Part shown: positions 36,590-48,000 of the stretch, one piece after another
How positions within the stretch are numbered: the first letter of the stretch is position 1
How the letters are laid out: every line of letters starts with the position of its first letter
NCBI RefSeq assembly: GCF_004027225.2
Contig: NC_044289.2
Location: 1,674,001-1,738,000 of the forward strand
Reading direction: 5' to 3'
DNA length: 64,000 bases
DNA from: Strigops habroptila
Taxonomy: Eukaryota > Chordata > Aves > Psittaciformes > Psittacidae
The notes under the pieces: generated by a model
The model's database searches: none
What the model saw: only the letters and a program-made list of their open reading frames with translations
What the model was told of the DNA's origin: nothing
Made by a program: the position numbers and the translations under genes

Positions 36590-37450
36590 TCAGCATCCGC
36601 AACGGGTCTGTGGGTCTGCGGGTCTTCTCGATGCCGGCAGAGAACCCCCCGTGCTGCTCCGTGTCTGTCTCACTGGCACCGGCACCGCGTTCCCCGCGGG
36701 TTTTCCAGCTCCAGCCCCGCGCAGGACCAGTGGAAGCTCTTCCCAGCGCCGGGGCTGGTTTCCCGTTCGCCCACAGCGGGCAGCGCAGAGCAGCCCCGGC
36801 CACAGCACCCGAGCGCTGCCCCGCTCCTGGGACTGCGGGGTCCTGCGGTGGGCATCGGGCACCTCCTCCCGGCGCAGGCCCCGGGGAGAGCCGCCGTTCC
36901 CCGCGCTGGTGCCGGGGGGGCTGCGCTGCGGCGACCCCGCGCTCAGCCGCGGAGCGAGGCCGGGGCTGTCCCGGCCCGAGGCCCCGCTCGCTGCTGCCCG
37001 GGGCAGGACACGGAGGGTTCGGCGCCCCTCGCTGCGGGGCTGCGCAGGGGAAGGTGCTGGCGCCGCTCGGAGGGGAGCGTTCCCCAAGCGCTCCCCCCGC
37101 CGTGCGATGGGCACCACCCGGGGAACGTCTTCAGAAGCTGAATGCGTCCGACCCGCTGCGGAACAAAGCCCGGGGAGGGCAGAGCGGGATAACAGGAAAG
37201 TGATGGAGGTTTCCAGCGCCCGGCGGGGCCGGGGGCGATCGCTGCAGCCTGAAGGGTGCAAGGGCCACCGGCCGGGCAGGCAGAAGCAGCTCCTGGCGCG
37301 CAGCAGCAGACACGGAGCGTTAATGCGAGGCCAAGAAGCGATGAGTCAAACTCAGAGAAGAAACCTCCACCGCAGACCCCATGTGCATGTGCCGGCCCCA
37401 GCGCTGCGGGGCTGGGCCGGGGGGTGACGGGTGCGTCCATCAGGCAATGC
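36590..37450. promoter_or_regulatory. CpG-rich block without an assigned gene
   Basis: Very GC-rich with dense CpG, for example around 36890-37090. It is separated by about 1.1 kb of ordinary or repetitive sequence from the CpG-rich block over PLCG1 exon 1. It could be an alternative PLCG1 promoter, the start of a non-coding transcript, or a distal element. No splice-supported coding exon was recognised. Boundaries are by eye. Confidence 0.5.
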
Positions 37451-37735
37451 TGGGAGCGGGGAGTTACCTACTTTGGTGGCCACGCTCCCTCCACAGGTTT
37501 TGCCCTCAAAAACAAGGGTGTGCCCATCGCGCTCGGCTATTTTAAGCCCATTGGGAGCCGGCTGCTTCCTGCCGGTCCCGAGCGCGGCCGGTGCACAGCG
37601 AGGAGCCACCGCGGCGGGAGCGGGGCCAAGGGTCCTGTGCCACCACCCACACGGGCACCAGCAGCTCCCGTGTGTTCAGCCTCGTCGTGTCCATGTCCCG
37701 CCATTGGGGAGGATCCTGAGCAGCCTCGTAGGGCT

Positions 37736-37800
37736 CCTCGTGTGTGTGCACACGTGTGTGCATGTGTATGTACATGTGTGTACATGTGTGCACGCGTGTC
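37736..37800. repeat. Alternating purine/pyrimidine (GT/CA-type) tract, left arm
   Basis: About 60 bp of nearly uninterrupted alternating purine and pyrimidine, mostly GT and CA steps with 'gtacatgtgtg' and 'cacgcgtgt' units. Such sequence can adopt left-handed Z-DNA under negative supercoiling. Confidence 0.8.
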
Positions 37801-37935
37801 CCTGGAGCAGTGGGGCAGAGGGAGCCGGTGGTGTGTGGGGTGCACTCGGTGACGCAGCAAATGACGCCCCTTCCCGACCCGCCCGCGGGCTGGAGGGTGA
37901 GATAAGGGCAGCTCGGTCATGCAGTGCCTTCCCAT

Positions 37936-37988
37936 AGACACACACACGTGTGTGTACATGTACACAGACACACACATACATGTACATG
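37936..37988. repeat. Alternating purine/pyrimidine (CA/GT-type) tract, right arm
   Basis: Mostly CA steps with 'gtacatgtac' and 'tacatgtacatg' palindromes. Broadly the reverse complement of the left arm 140 bp upstream, so the pair is an imperfect inverted repeat. Confidence 0.8.
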
Positions 37989-38126
37989 GGAAATCACAGG
38001 CTTCGGACCCCTCGTCTGTGTGCGCTGCACATGCAGGACCCCACACAACCTGCTGCGGGGGGGCAGGGCCCCACAGCGTCCTGTGCTGGGGTGTGTGAGG
38101 TGGCACATTGGGGACCTTTGTGTGCC

Positions 38127-38500
38127 ACGAGTGTGGGGTAGGGGGTACCCCAGTGCCTCGGGCGTACTGTGGGGTGGGGGTACCCCGGTGCCCTAGGTGT
38201 GCTGTGGGGTACCCCAGTGCTGTGGGTGTGCTGTGGGGTGGGGGAACCCCGATGCCCTAGGTGTGCTGTGGGGTACCCCGGTGCTGTGGGTGTGCTGTGG
38301 GGTGGGGGTACCCCGATGCCCTAGGTGTGCTGTGGGGTACCCCGGTGCTGTGGGTGTGCTGTGGGGTGGGGGTACCCCGATGCCCTAGGTGTGCTGTGGG
38401 GTACCCCGGTGCTGTGGGTGTGCTGTGGGGTGGGGAACCCCGATGCCTAGGTGTGCTGTGGGGTACCCCGGTGCTGTGGGGGTGCTGTGGAGTGGGGGGT
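38127..38500. repeat. 64-bp-period minisatellite upstream of PLCG1
   Basis: The block starting 'ccctaggtgtgctgtgggg' occurs at 38191, 38255, 38319 and 38383, exactly 64 bp apart, and in slightly shortened form near 38446. The central units differ by only a few bases. Each unit is itself two diverged halves of about 32 bp that both contain 'gtgtgctgtggggt' and a 'taccccg' core, so this is a higher-order repeat. Degenerate copies extend to about 38127 on the left. Confidence 0.93.
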
Positions 38501-38638
38501 GCCCGGTCTCCCGGACGTGCCGCGGCTGATGCCGCACTGGGACCCCCCGCTCAGCCCCACAGACTCCCCCCGGCGGCTCCTCCCGCTCCCGCCCGCCCGT
38601 TGGGGCCGCGCTCCGCCCCTTTCCCGGCGCTTCCCTGC

Positions 38639-38706
38639 CCTCCTCCTTCCTCGCTCCTCCTCCTCCTCCTCCTCCTTCCTCCCCCGTCCCCTCCTCCCGC
38701 TCCCCC
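38639..38706 (+). repeat. Polypyrimidine (TCC-rich) tract in PLCG1 promoter
   Basis: About 68 bp almost free of purines on the + strand, including a run of (CTC) triplets near 38655-38680 and near-mirror symmetry. Pur/Pyr mirror tracts can form triplex DNA, and the opposite strand is G-rich. Confidence 0.8.
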
Positions 38707-38813
38707 TGGCCGTGGGGCGCGGCGGGCGGTGCTGAGCGCGGAGCCGGCGCCGCTCCGGGCGCTCCCGCTCCCCATTCCCATTCCCTTTCCCGTTCCCTTT
38801 GTTCGCGGCGCCG

Positions 38814-39015
38814 ATGGCGGCGGGGCCGGGCAGCGGCGCCGGGGCCCCGAGCGAGGCGGAGGCGGCGCAGCTCTGCCGCAGCCTGGAGGTGGGCACCGTC
38901 ATGACCCTCTTCTACTCCAAGAAGTCGCAGCGACCCGAGCGGAAAACTTTCCAGGTGAAGCTGGAGACGCGGCAGGTCACCTGGAGCCGCGGCTCCGACA
39001 AGATCGAGGGCGCCG
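38814..39015 (+). CDS. PLCG1: PLCG1 exon 1: start codon and PH domain start
   Basis: Starts [20 protein letters not shown], followed by the strongly conserved [20 protein letters not shown] motif and [20 protein letters not shown] at 38814 is chosen because it gives the family's N terminus. Its context is mixed (G at +4, C at -3). The open frame extends upstream to a TTG at 38799 but has no earlier ATG. Ends in phase 1 at 'gtgagt'. Confidence 0.96.
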
Positions 39016-42000
39016 GTGAGTGCGGGAGCGGCCGGGGAAGGCGGCAGGAAGGGCAGGAAAAGGGCTGCGGGTCCCTCGGGGCGATGGGTGCGGGGCGGCC
39101 CCGGCCCGGGAGCGGTGCGGGGCTCGCTGCGGGGAGGGAGCGGGGAAATGGATGGAGAAATCCCAGCCCCGGTGTGTGTGCCCGGGGGAAGTGTCCGGTT
39201 TCCCTGCCCGGGGCCGGCTCCCGCCGCTCGGTACCCGGCAGCGGGGGGATGCTCCGCCGGGTACCGCCATGGCCGGCGCCGCCTCCCAACTTTCCGCATC
39301 CCTCTCGGCATCGGACTTCCCCTGGGATCGGCGAGGTGCCCTTTCCCGGGCGGCACCTCGGCTGAGAACCGTCAGGAGCCTCAGAAGGAGGCGGGATCAG
39401 TTCGAGCCCGTTTGGGGTTGGAGCAACAGATGGGGTGAAGCGGAAAGGAGGAAAAGCAGAAAACTCAGACCTGGTGATGTCCTTCCCTCCTCCCCTCCGT
39501 GTGTGCGCCCGGGGCTGGTGGCTCCATGGGGAGCAGCACAGCAGCATTCCTGGCTCCGGCTGCCCTGCGCGTGGACCTGAACCAGGGGCAGGGAGAGGAG
39601 AAGATGCGTAAGAAATGTGGGTGTAGAACCAGGAAGACGGGTGGGAAGGGGGAGAGCGCGGGAGGCCCCGGCCAGGAGACTCTGAACCTCGCGCTGGCTC
39701 CCCAGGTCAGTACCTGCCGTGTGCGGCAGGGACGGGGGCCCTGCTCGATGCTGGAGGTGAGGAAGAGGGGACACACAAAGGTGACATGACATGAGTCCTG
39801 GTGTTGGCCTTGGCACTGTCCTTCCCCACGCTGAGGGATGCGACTGGGGCCCTGGCGGGGCTGTTGTCCTACCCTGGAAGTGCTGCTGGCCCAGGGTGGA
39901 AAGGTTGGGTGGTGTTGGTGTTGCTCAGATGAGGAAAGGAGGTGGAGAAGATGGTCCATTGCAGGACCACAAAGTGCTGGTGCTTCTGGTTTGGGGCTTT
40001 GGTTTGCCTTAAGACCCTTGGAGTCCTCTAGCTTCTGCCCAGCAGCATCTCCAAGGCAGATCTTGGAGCCTTGGGCTCCTTTAGCATTACCAGGATGTGG
40101 AGCTCCCCCATGGCTTTCCTGAGCGCTCTCTGGGAGTGTTGAGGCGGTGGGAGAGGCAGGAGGTGCCGTGCTCATGGTCCCTGGGTTTAAGATGTTCTTA
40201 AATTGAGGCAGAGAACCCTCTTGTCCTGCTGGCCAGGCACTGGTTTCTGGCAGTGTCTGCAGACCGTGTGGGCCCATGGTGGGACAGGGGTCCCCACTGA
40301 TGTCCACATGGACATCTGCTCCTGCGGGCAGACCTGAGCATGTGCCACTGTCCTTGTGAAGCTGGGACCGTAACTTCAGGGAAGATGAGAGAACTTTAAC
40401 TTCTGTACCAGACCGTGGTGGTAACAGTGATGATAATGTGGCTGTGAGGACTTATTGTGCTCCGCAGATCTGTAGCAGCAGAGAGGTCCCCAGGACCGAG
40501 AATAAGATCCACAGGTTTCTAGTGAAGTGAAACCAGAAGCTGGGGAACACGGGGCAGCCGTTTCCCTCGTGTTCCTTTAGATGTCACAGTGGAAATGACT
40601 CGGGGCTCCCATGCCGTGCTGCAGGCGAGGTGTCGGGCCGTGAGTCTGGGTGCCGCAGCACCTTCCCCCTGCCACACGTGGTGTTCCCACAGCACATGAA
40701 CCCCCTGAGAGCTGAGGTGGGTCATACTGGAGACAGGGCATGAGCCCGAAGACCTGCTGCATCTTCAGCCGCACCTTTATGGGGCTGGATGCTTTCCTAT
40801 GGCCTCCTCTCTGCACCCGAGCATCTCGCCCTGTCCTCGGTCCCCTCCTCTGGTGTCACCCAGCACCCTGAGCAGCACCCGTCCTCTTGCCCATTTCCTT
40901 CACAGGGCTGAGGGGTAGAGCTTTGCTTTAACACTTCCTGGGCAGCAGGATGGGAGCTCCAGGTGGGAATGCTGGCTTGTGCACACGGGTGGTGGCTGTG
41001 TAGAGGCAGGCAAGGAAAGCCACACGGTCGATGGCCGGCAGGATCCAGGTTCTTGGCCAACTTCCCAATTTTAGTCTGGATGTGCTTTCTGGGCGGAAAA
41101 AGGATGCCTGGGAAAGCCCAGGTGTGTGACGGCTCCACCTCACGTGGATGTATCCCCCTCCTGGCTCACATCCTCCTGCAAGACCAGGCTTCACGTGGCC
41201 ATGGTGGGAACCAGGGGGAAATGACCTGGAGTAGAGCAGGGTGGTTCAGCACAGGGTAGTTCCAAGCATGAGCTGGGACTGATGCAGGTCTCCCCATGCA
41301 GACAAGCCCCACTGGTGTGGGGAGCAGGAGGCTGGGGCTGGCAGGAAGAGTGGGGTTTGCTTGTGGTGGTGGTACCGGTCAGGCCCTGACTGGCAATATG
41401 GGTGAGGGCATGAGCAGAGGAGAGGAGCCAGGAGGGGAGATGTTCCCTTGCATGGAATGGCACCTCCACCAGGCAGTGTCTAGGGGTCTACAGGGCAAAG
41501 ATTGCTGTGTTCGTGGTCAGTAATGAATGTTCTTGTGTTTCTTAGAATCTCAGCCTGGTTTGGGTTGGAAAGGACCTTAAGATTATTCAGCTCCAACCCC
41601 CTGCCACGGGCAGGGACACCTTCCACTAGAGCAGGTTGCTCCAAGCCCCTGTGTCCAACCTGGCCTTGAACACTGCTGGGGGTGGGGTATAATATATCTT
41701 GGGATATGGAGGCCAGCAAGGAGCTTCAGACACAAGCTATTTGTCCAGGTAGGAATGAGCCTGGGGTTTTAGGCGCTTTGGAAAGGGTGAGTATCCGCGA
41801 TACATCGCATGTGGAGGTCTCGGACTCGGGGCACGTCTGTGTAAATGGCCATGTCTTAGGGAGGCGTCTCTCTCCATGAACACCCCAGCACGGAGGGTCT
41901 GTGCTCCTTTCTCGGCACCTGGTGGGTTTGCAGGTGGAGATGTGTGTTTGTCCCAGGGGCAGTGCTGGGGGACCTGGCTCCATTACTGACCCTGCTGGGA

Positions 42001-45000
42001 GGAGCTGCTGCCTCCATAGGGTCTGCGGGCGCTTGTCTGCAGTACTTGTGATCTTGTCTGAACTCTGGGTGGTTCATAATATTCCAGACCGGTTTGGGTT
42101 GGAAGGGACCTTCAAAGCTCATCCAGTTCCAGTCCCCTGCAATGAGCAGGGACATCTTCAACTAGACCAGGTTGCTCAGAACCACATCCAGCCTGGCCTT
42201 GAGTGTCTCCAGGGATGGGGCATCCACCACCTCTCTGGGCAATGGCCATTGTTTGCCTTCACCTTCATGAAGAGCTGTGTTTTGGTGGTGCTTGGCTTTC
42301 TGGTGGCTGCTGACCTGGAGCTTACAGGGGGGCAGAGCATGAGCAGGCATCAGGGCACCCCACCAGTGGAGAGGAGCAGGCCAGGAGGAGGGTCCATGCA
42401 AACCCGCATCCTCGGTGCCCGCGATGCCTCAGCAGCGGTGTGCTGTTGGTGCAGCACGCAGCGGGTGTGTGGCTGCCAGCTCCGCGCTGCTGTGCTCCGA
42501 GGTGATGGCACATCTTCCATTGCAAGTTACTTCCTGAAGCGAGCAGGGTTGGAGCTGGCCTCTGGCAGGAGTTTTTGGCACGTGAGGACGAACCCCTTGG
42601 TGTTAACTAGCATCTCGACAGTGGTGAGGTTTGGCTGGAGGGAGGCTGGCTGGGGAGTCCTTGTGCCTGATGGGGTGGGTGGCATCGCCACGCACGCTGC
42701 GCTGCAGGCAGGCAGCCTCGCTGGGCACCATCCAGCTGCCAGCCCTGCTCCTCCTGCCTGGGAGGGGAGGGGGTGAGAGGAGGGGGCAGCCTGTGCTGGT
42801 GTGCCCCCCCCACCCTCCTCCTCCCCTTGCTTTGGCCCTTGTGCATCGAGAGTGACCTCATGTGTTCATTGTCAGCGTGTCCCCCCGTCCTCCTGCCCTG
42901 AGCAGCTCTGGCTCACAGTGGGCTCCCACTGAAGAACCTCTCCTCTTGGAGAAGACCCATCTCCTGCTCTTCATTCAGCTCTTCAGCTCGTTCCAGAGGC
43001 TGTGGCTCAGAACCAGCGGGGAAGAGGGGACAAAGAAGCCTTTTGCTTTGGAAGGTGGTCACCTCCTCACCTCCTCCAACTGCACCTTTTCAGAACCGAA
43101 ACTGTGCAAAATGCAGTCTTGCTTTGTGCAAAAATATGACTTTTTTCCCCAGTTAGTGGTGTTTTCATCCAAAGGGCTTCAGCCACCTCCAGTTGCCAGT
43201 GATAGCTTCTTGCTAATCCCTCTGCAGAGGGCCTGGCTCTTACCATGGGAAGAGCTCTAATAGTTTTCTATTCTTTCTGTTGCTCACCCACAGCAAAGTA
43301 GCACCGATCCCTTGAGTCTTTTAGGCCTTTTATTCTTTAACTTCCTGTGTCGTGTTATGTATTTTTACTTCTTTTACCATAGGCATGCGGAGCCCCTGTG
43401 CAGGGGGTATGGGCCAGCGTCTCATGGAGCCGTTTGCCTTGAAACATGTCAGAAACCCCAGAGTTTGCTCCGAGAGCGAGCTGGAAATTTGGAGCAGATG
43501 TTTGTTTTATAGGGGAGAGAGAGAGAGGGGAGGAAAAAACACCTCGGCCGAGCCCTGGCTGCGTTCTTGCTTTCAGTGAAGAGAGCTCAGGCTGTGGAGG
43601 TGGAGGAAAGCTGTTGGTTGTGTGAAAGAAAAGGCAGGGACTGTAAGATGTTGATACCGAGTGGCTCTGAAGGGTGGCTTGTACTCCCCTTGCCCCCCTG
43701 CCCCCTCCGTTAGTCCTGCTTTTGGTTTTAATTTGATTACTTTGAGGCCATCTCAATAAGGAGAGAAGTGAGCAAGCTGGGGACGGCTTTCGAGGCTAAA
43801 CCAACATCAGCGTTGGGCCCTCTGGGATGCAGGAGCTCCTGCACGGCGCATCCCTCCTGCTCCCCCTGAGGCGCCTCGGGCAGGGGGCTGCAGAACTGCT
43901 GCAGTGGGAGGGTGAGGGCCTGGCCGTGACCATCACGATGGTTAAAGCTTCCCCTGCTGAAGCTCTGCTGGAGCAGTTTCTCAAGGGAAGGGGTTTTGTG
44001 TCGTTACCAGTCCCCTTCCTGCTTATAGGGTGTTTGTGTTGAACTGGGGAAGGCGAGTGCGCTCTGCTCTGCTTTTACCTCCAAACTGCGACAGCCTCTT
44101 CTCCTTCCTTTACACCCCTTTGTCATCTCCTTTCTCTTCTTGGTAGCATCCTTCAGGAGGAACACGTTACAAGACCCACAGTCATGCAGTAGTAAGACAC
44201 ATCACAGATTACTTCCTCCCTTCGCATCTCAACAGCCTCTCTGCAACCCAGAGAGCAGCAAAGACTGGGAGACCCATGCTCCACTGTGTCCATCCATCTC
44301 GTTCCTTCCTTTACCAGGCAGCCATGTGGAAGGTATTGGCTTATGGGTTTAAGCCCGCTAATTAAAACGTGCTGGAGAGGTTTTGTGTAGCATTGAACTG
44401 GTTACGTCTCACCTCTGCCGAGGGCCTGAGCATTCCAGGTTTGTCAGGGTGGAAGTGATGTGCCGTGGCTCTCTCACTGCCTGCAGGCAGCCATGGTGGC
44501 TGGACACCATGTGTGGTGAGAGGAGCATCTCTGGATCTGAACATCTGGCTTTGCAGAGGAGCACCAAGCAGTGTTGTTGTGTACAGGACTGCTAACGTGC
44601 CCCATCCCCAGCTGAGCCAGCACTCGCCCAGCCCAACCTGTGGTCTTCCTCGTACTCTTTGTTGTAGCTGCCCTGCCTGCACGGGGGGTGCTGCTCTCAT
44701 TGCAGAGTGTTTGCTCTGTTATCTAATCAGTGTGTGCCCTGCGAGCATCCTGAGGATGTGCCGGCTGTCAGCGATGCCCATCACTGGTCCCTGCTGGGAC
44801 CTGCTGCAGAGCTTGGGGGTGCTGGTTGATGGAGCTGAAGTGAGCAGCTTGTGCCCATGCCCAAGAAGCCACCAACATCCTGGCCTGGCTCAGCACCAGT
44901 GTGGCAGCAGGGCCAGGGCAGGGATTGTCCCCCTGTGCTGGGCACTGGTGAGGCTGCACCTCGAATCCTGTGTCAGTTCTGGGCCCCTCACTGCAAGAGA

Positions 45001-48000
45001 GACATTGAGGTGCTGGAGCGGGGCCAGAGAAGGGCACCGGAGCTGGTGCAGGGCCTGGAGCACAAGTGTGATGAGGAACGGCTGAGGGACCTGGGGGGGT
45101 TTAGTCTGGAGAAGAGAAGGCTCAGGGGGGACCTTATCGCTCTCTCCAACTGCCTGACAGGAGGATGGAGCCAGGAGGGGGCTGGTCTCTGCTCCCAAGG
45201 AACAAGGGATGGAACAAGAGGAAACGGCCTCAAGCTGCCCCAGGGGAGGTTTAGATGGAGCTGAGGAACAATTCCTTCCCCAAAGGGTGCTCAGGCATTG
45301 GAACAGGCTGCCCAGGGCAGGGCTGGAGTCACCATCCCTGCAAGTGTTCACAGCCTGTGTAGCTGAGGCCTCAGTGCCATGGGTTAGTGGTGGCCTTGGC
45401 AGTGCTGGGGAGCGGTTGGACTGGATGAGCTTAAAGGGCTTTTCCAACCTGGTTGATTCTAAGAACAGATGAAATGGTTTTTCTCAGAAGGATGCCTCTG
45501 TAGAGAAGGCTGAAAGGAGAAAGGTTTGTGTGTTCAGCAGATACCTGCAGCTGTATGGAGAGAATGATACAGTGTGTGCCAGCTCACAGGAACCTGTGGC
45601 TGCCCCAGCAAACACATCCCCTGGTGTGAGCTGGGGGCTCTCCTGTGCTGTCACCTATGAGATGGGGTTGGTCTGTAGCACATCCTCTGCGCAGCGGCTG
45701 CATCCTGCCGGGCACCAGCCCTGCTCATCCCTTCCGATGAGCGCGGTTTCTCTGCCGGAGGTGGCACATCAGGAGGGGACACGGTGACAATGGCCATTCC
45801 CAAGGGACTCTGCGGTGCTGGAGGAAGCCTTCCTTCGACATGGGGTTAGTCTTTAAGGTTTTTATGTGGCACAAAGAGCTGTTTTACATGGAAAAGGCTT
45901 TTGGACATTGATTCGAATTAGAAATATCCTGATTTCTGAGGATTTTCTGCCTTTCTAAAGACGTGCCAGCACTTGGAGCTGCAAACACCCTGCCTGACAG
46001 GGCTGTGTGCTCCTGCCCACAGCTGTGCCCGCAGCTCAGCCCTCCTGCCCCAGCTCTCTGGGCACCTTACTGCCTCTTGACACATGCCCACCACATATCA
46101 AACACCTTGCTGGTGGGAGCACACATGATTGTGGAGCACCATGAGCCCCCAAAAGGCCGAGGGCTGGTGTCTCCAGCAGGAGCTCGCAGCTCTGCGTCTG
46201 GGGCAGTCAGCAGAGCTTTCCGATACCGGCAGCCCACGCTCCGAGCGGCTCTGCTCCAACTGCTTGTCAGCTCTGCTGCCTGTGTGGTCTGGTGGCTCTT
46301 GAGCTCGGTTTGGAGCTGGGGGTCCTGAGCCGGGCTGGCTGGAGAGCTGTGGGAAGCCTCCAGGGGCTGGGACAGACCCCTCCTGTGTGTTCCTCTGCAG
46401 CTCCTGCCCCGGGTTTGCAGACACTGGTGGTTCTGAGGCTTGGGCTGTGGGGAGCCCTCGTGCTGCCCATGCAGTGCCCGCAGGTGGGCAAACCCACCTC
46501 GTGTTTTAACGTTGCCCTGGTGAAGGTGCCCTGAGGGGCTGCTTTGCTGAGCTGGCTTTGGCACAGGGGCAGGACTGTGCCTTACAGGATGATTTTTCTC
46601 CCCAGCTCATTACAAACATATTTATTTTCTTTTCCTTGGAATGTGACCTTTTTTTTTGCTTCCCTGACACATGGAGTGATCACACCAGAGCCGTGCTGCC
46701 TCGCGTGTGCCGCTCAGCCCCTCTGCCCACCCCAGCCTTTACCTGCATGGGGTGTATGAGGGATGTTCCTTCCCACGTGTGGCCCATGGGGTAGCGACCT
46801 GCAGAGTGAATTGTCCTCAGGGACTGGGGTTGCCTTTTCCCTCTATCTCCAAACCCATCAGGCAGGAGCTGGATGCACAGGCAGTGTGCTGTGGTCCATC
46901 CCGGATCGTGGTGCAGGGATGGGAGCAGGAGAGGCTGCTCTGCTGCCTCCTGACACCATGAGCTGCCCCACCGTGGTGCTGTCCTCCTCTGCACCTCTGC
47001 TGGAGCTCCCCCAGTTCACTCTGTGCCTCTCCTCCTGGGCTTGTGCTGCGCAGGGCCCCATCCTGCTCCGTTTGAGCATCGATCGGAGCGGCCGGGGTTG
47101 GGAATGGCTGTCGCTGAGCAGGGACGTTGGGAATGGCTGTCGCTGAGCAGGGACGTTGGGGATGGCTGTCGCAGCTGTACCCCGTGGGGCAGAGCAGCTG
47201 CTTGAGAAGCTCTTTCCTGTTTACTTGCTTCCAGAAGTGCCGGCTGATGTGGCTGAAGGACACCCCTCCTGCGTGTGCTGGCATGTCCTTCATCCCTCCT
47301 CGCGCCCTCGCCAGGGGCTGTCCCCGCACGTGCAGCCCCAGCCCTGAGCCAGGTCAGAGAATGGGGTGGCTGCGGTGTCGGGAGCATGGGATGTCCAAGA
47401 GGACTTTCACCCCCTGGCACCCTGCCCTGTGAATCTGCCTCCCAGCTGGCACGGGGAGGGAGCTGCTCTGTTTGCTGAGCATTCAGGCGCTGCCTGACGT
47501 GGTCCTGCTCGGTGCGAGCGAAGGGCACAGCTCCTGGGCTGCAGCAGATCAGAAGCAGAGAGCCTGCAGCCTCGTCCCGGTACCCCTGCCAGTGCTGCAG
47601 GCATCTCTCATCCCAGCCTGGTCCCTCTGGCCAGGTACTCCGGGTACCCCCCTCTCTTCGAGCCTGCATCCTTGTCCTGCTCATCCTTGCCAGGTCACAG
47701 CCCTCCTGAGCTTCAGAGCACCAAAAAGCTGCCTCGGGTCAGAGCAGACCCTGAGCAGTGCTGGGCTCCCCAGGCTGGCTGGACACAACTTGGCCTCTCC
47801 ATCCCAGCAAAGCAGCAGGAATTGGTTGGTCTTTTAATGCCTTGTGCCAGTTTGTTCTCAAGGACTTGCTGCTGTTGGAGTATTGTCCCTGTGATCCCCA
47901 GCAGCTCAGGCTCTGGGGCATGTTATGCAAAGGCCTGGAGATGGGAGCATGGAACTTTGGAGCGTTGGCACACGGTTTGGCATGGGCCATGGAGCAGGTT

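Larger units (their letters stand above)
38520..39120 (+). promoter_or_regulatory. PLCG1: PLCG1 CpG-rich promoter, 5' UTR and exon 1 region
   Basis: GC-rich, CpG-dense, with no TATA box. GC-box-like sequence ('ctccgcccctttcc', 38611-38624) lies about 200 bp before the start codon. A 70-bp pyrimidine tract rich in TCC triplets spans 38639-38706, and pyrimidine-rich sequence continues to the ATG. The transcription start cannot be fixed from sequence. Confidence 0.7.

Noticed and set aside
36515..37427. Overlapping open frames of 200-258 codons on both strands
   Set aside because: They lie in a CpG-dense block where stops are rare, overlap each other in several frames, and show low-complexity Arg/Pro/Gly/Ala composition with no resemblance to a protein family.
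38127..38500. Possible CRISPR-like regular array
   Set aside because: The units are contiguous with no unique spacers and the context is a vertebrate promoter, so it is a minisatellite.
38799..38813. In-frame upstream TTG as an alternative PLCG1 start
   Set aside because: Non-AUG, only five codons upstream, and the ATG at 38814 reproduces the family N terminus.
38385..39356. 323-codon open frame on the minus strand across PLCG1 exon 1 and the minisatellite
   Set aside because: It is a shadow of the GC-rich exon and repeat; composition is Gly/Arg/Pro-rich and no family is recognisable.
41901..42776. 291-codon open frame in PLCG1 intron 1
   Set aside because: It reads through an antisense CR1 fragment (42076-42243) and unique sequence without protein similarity.
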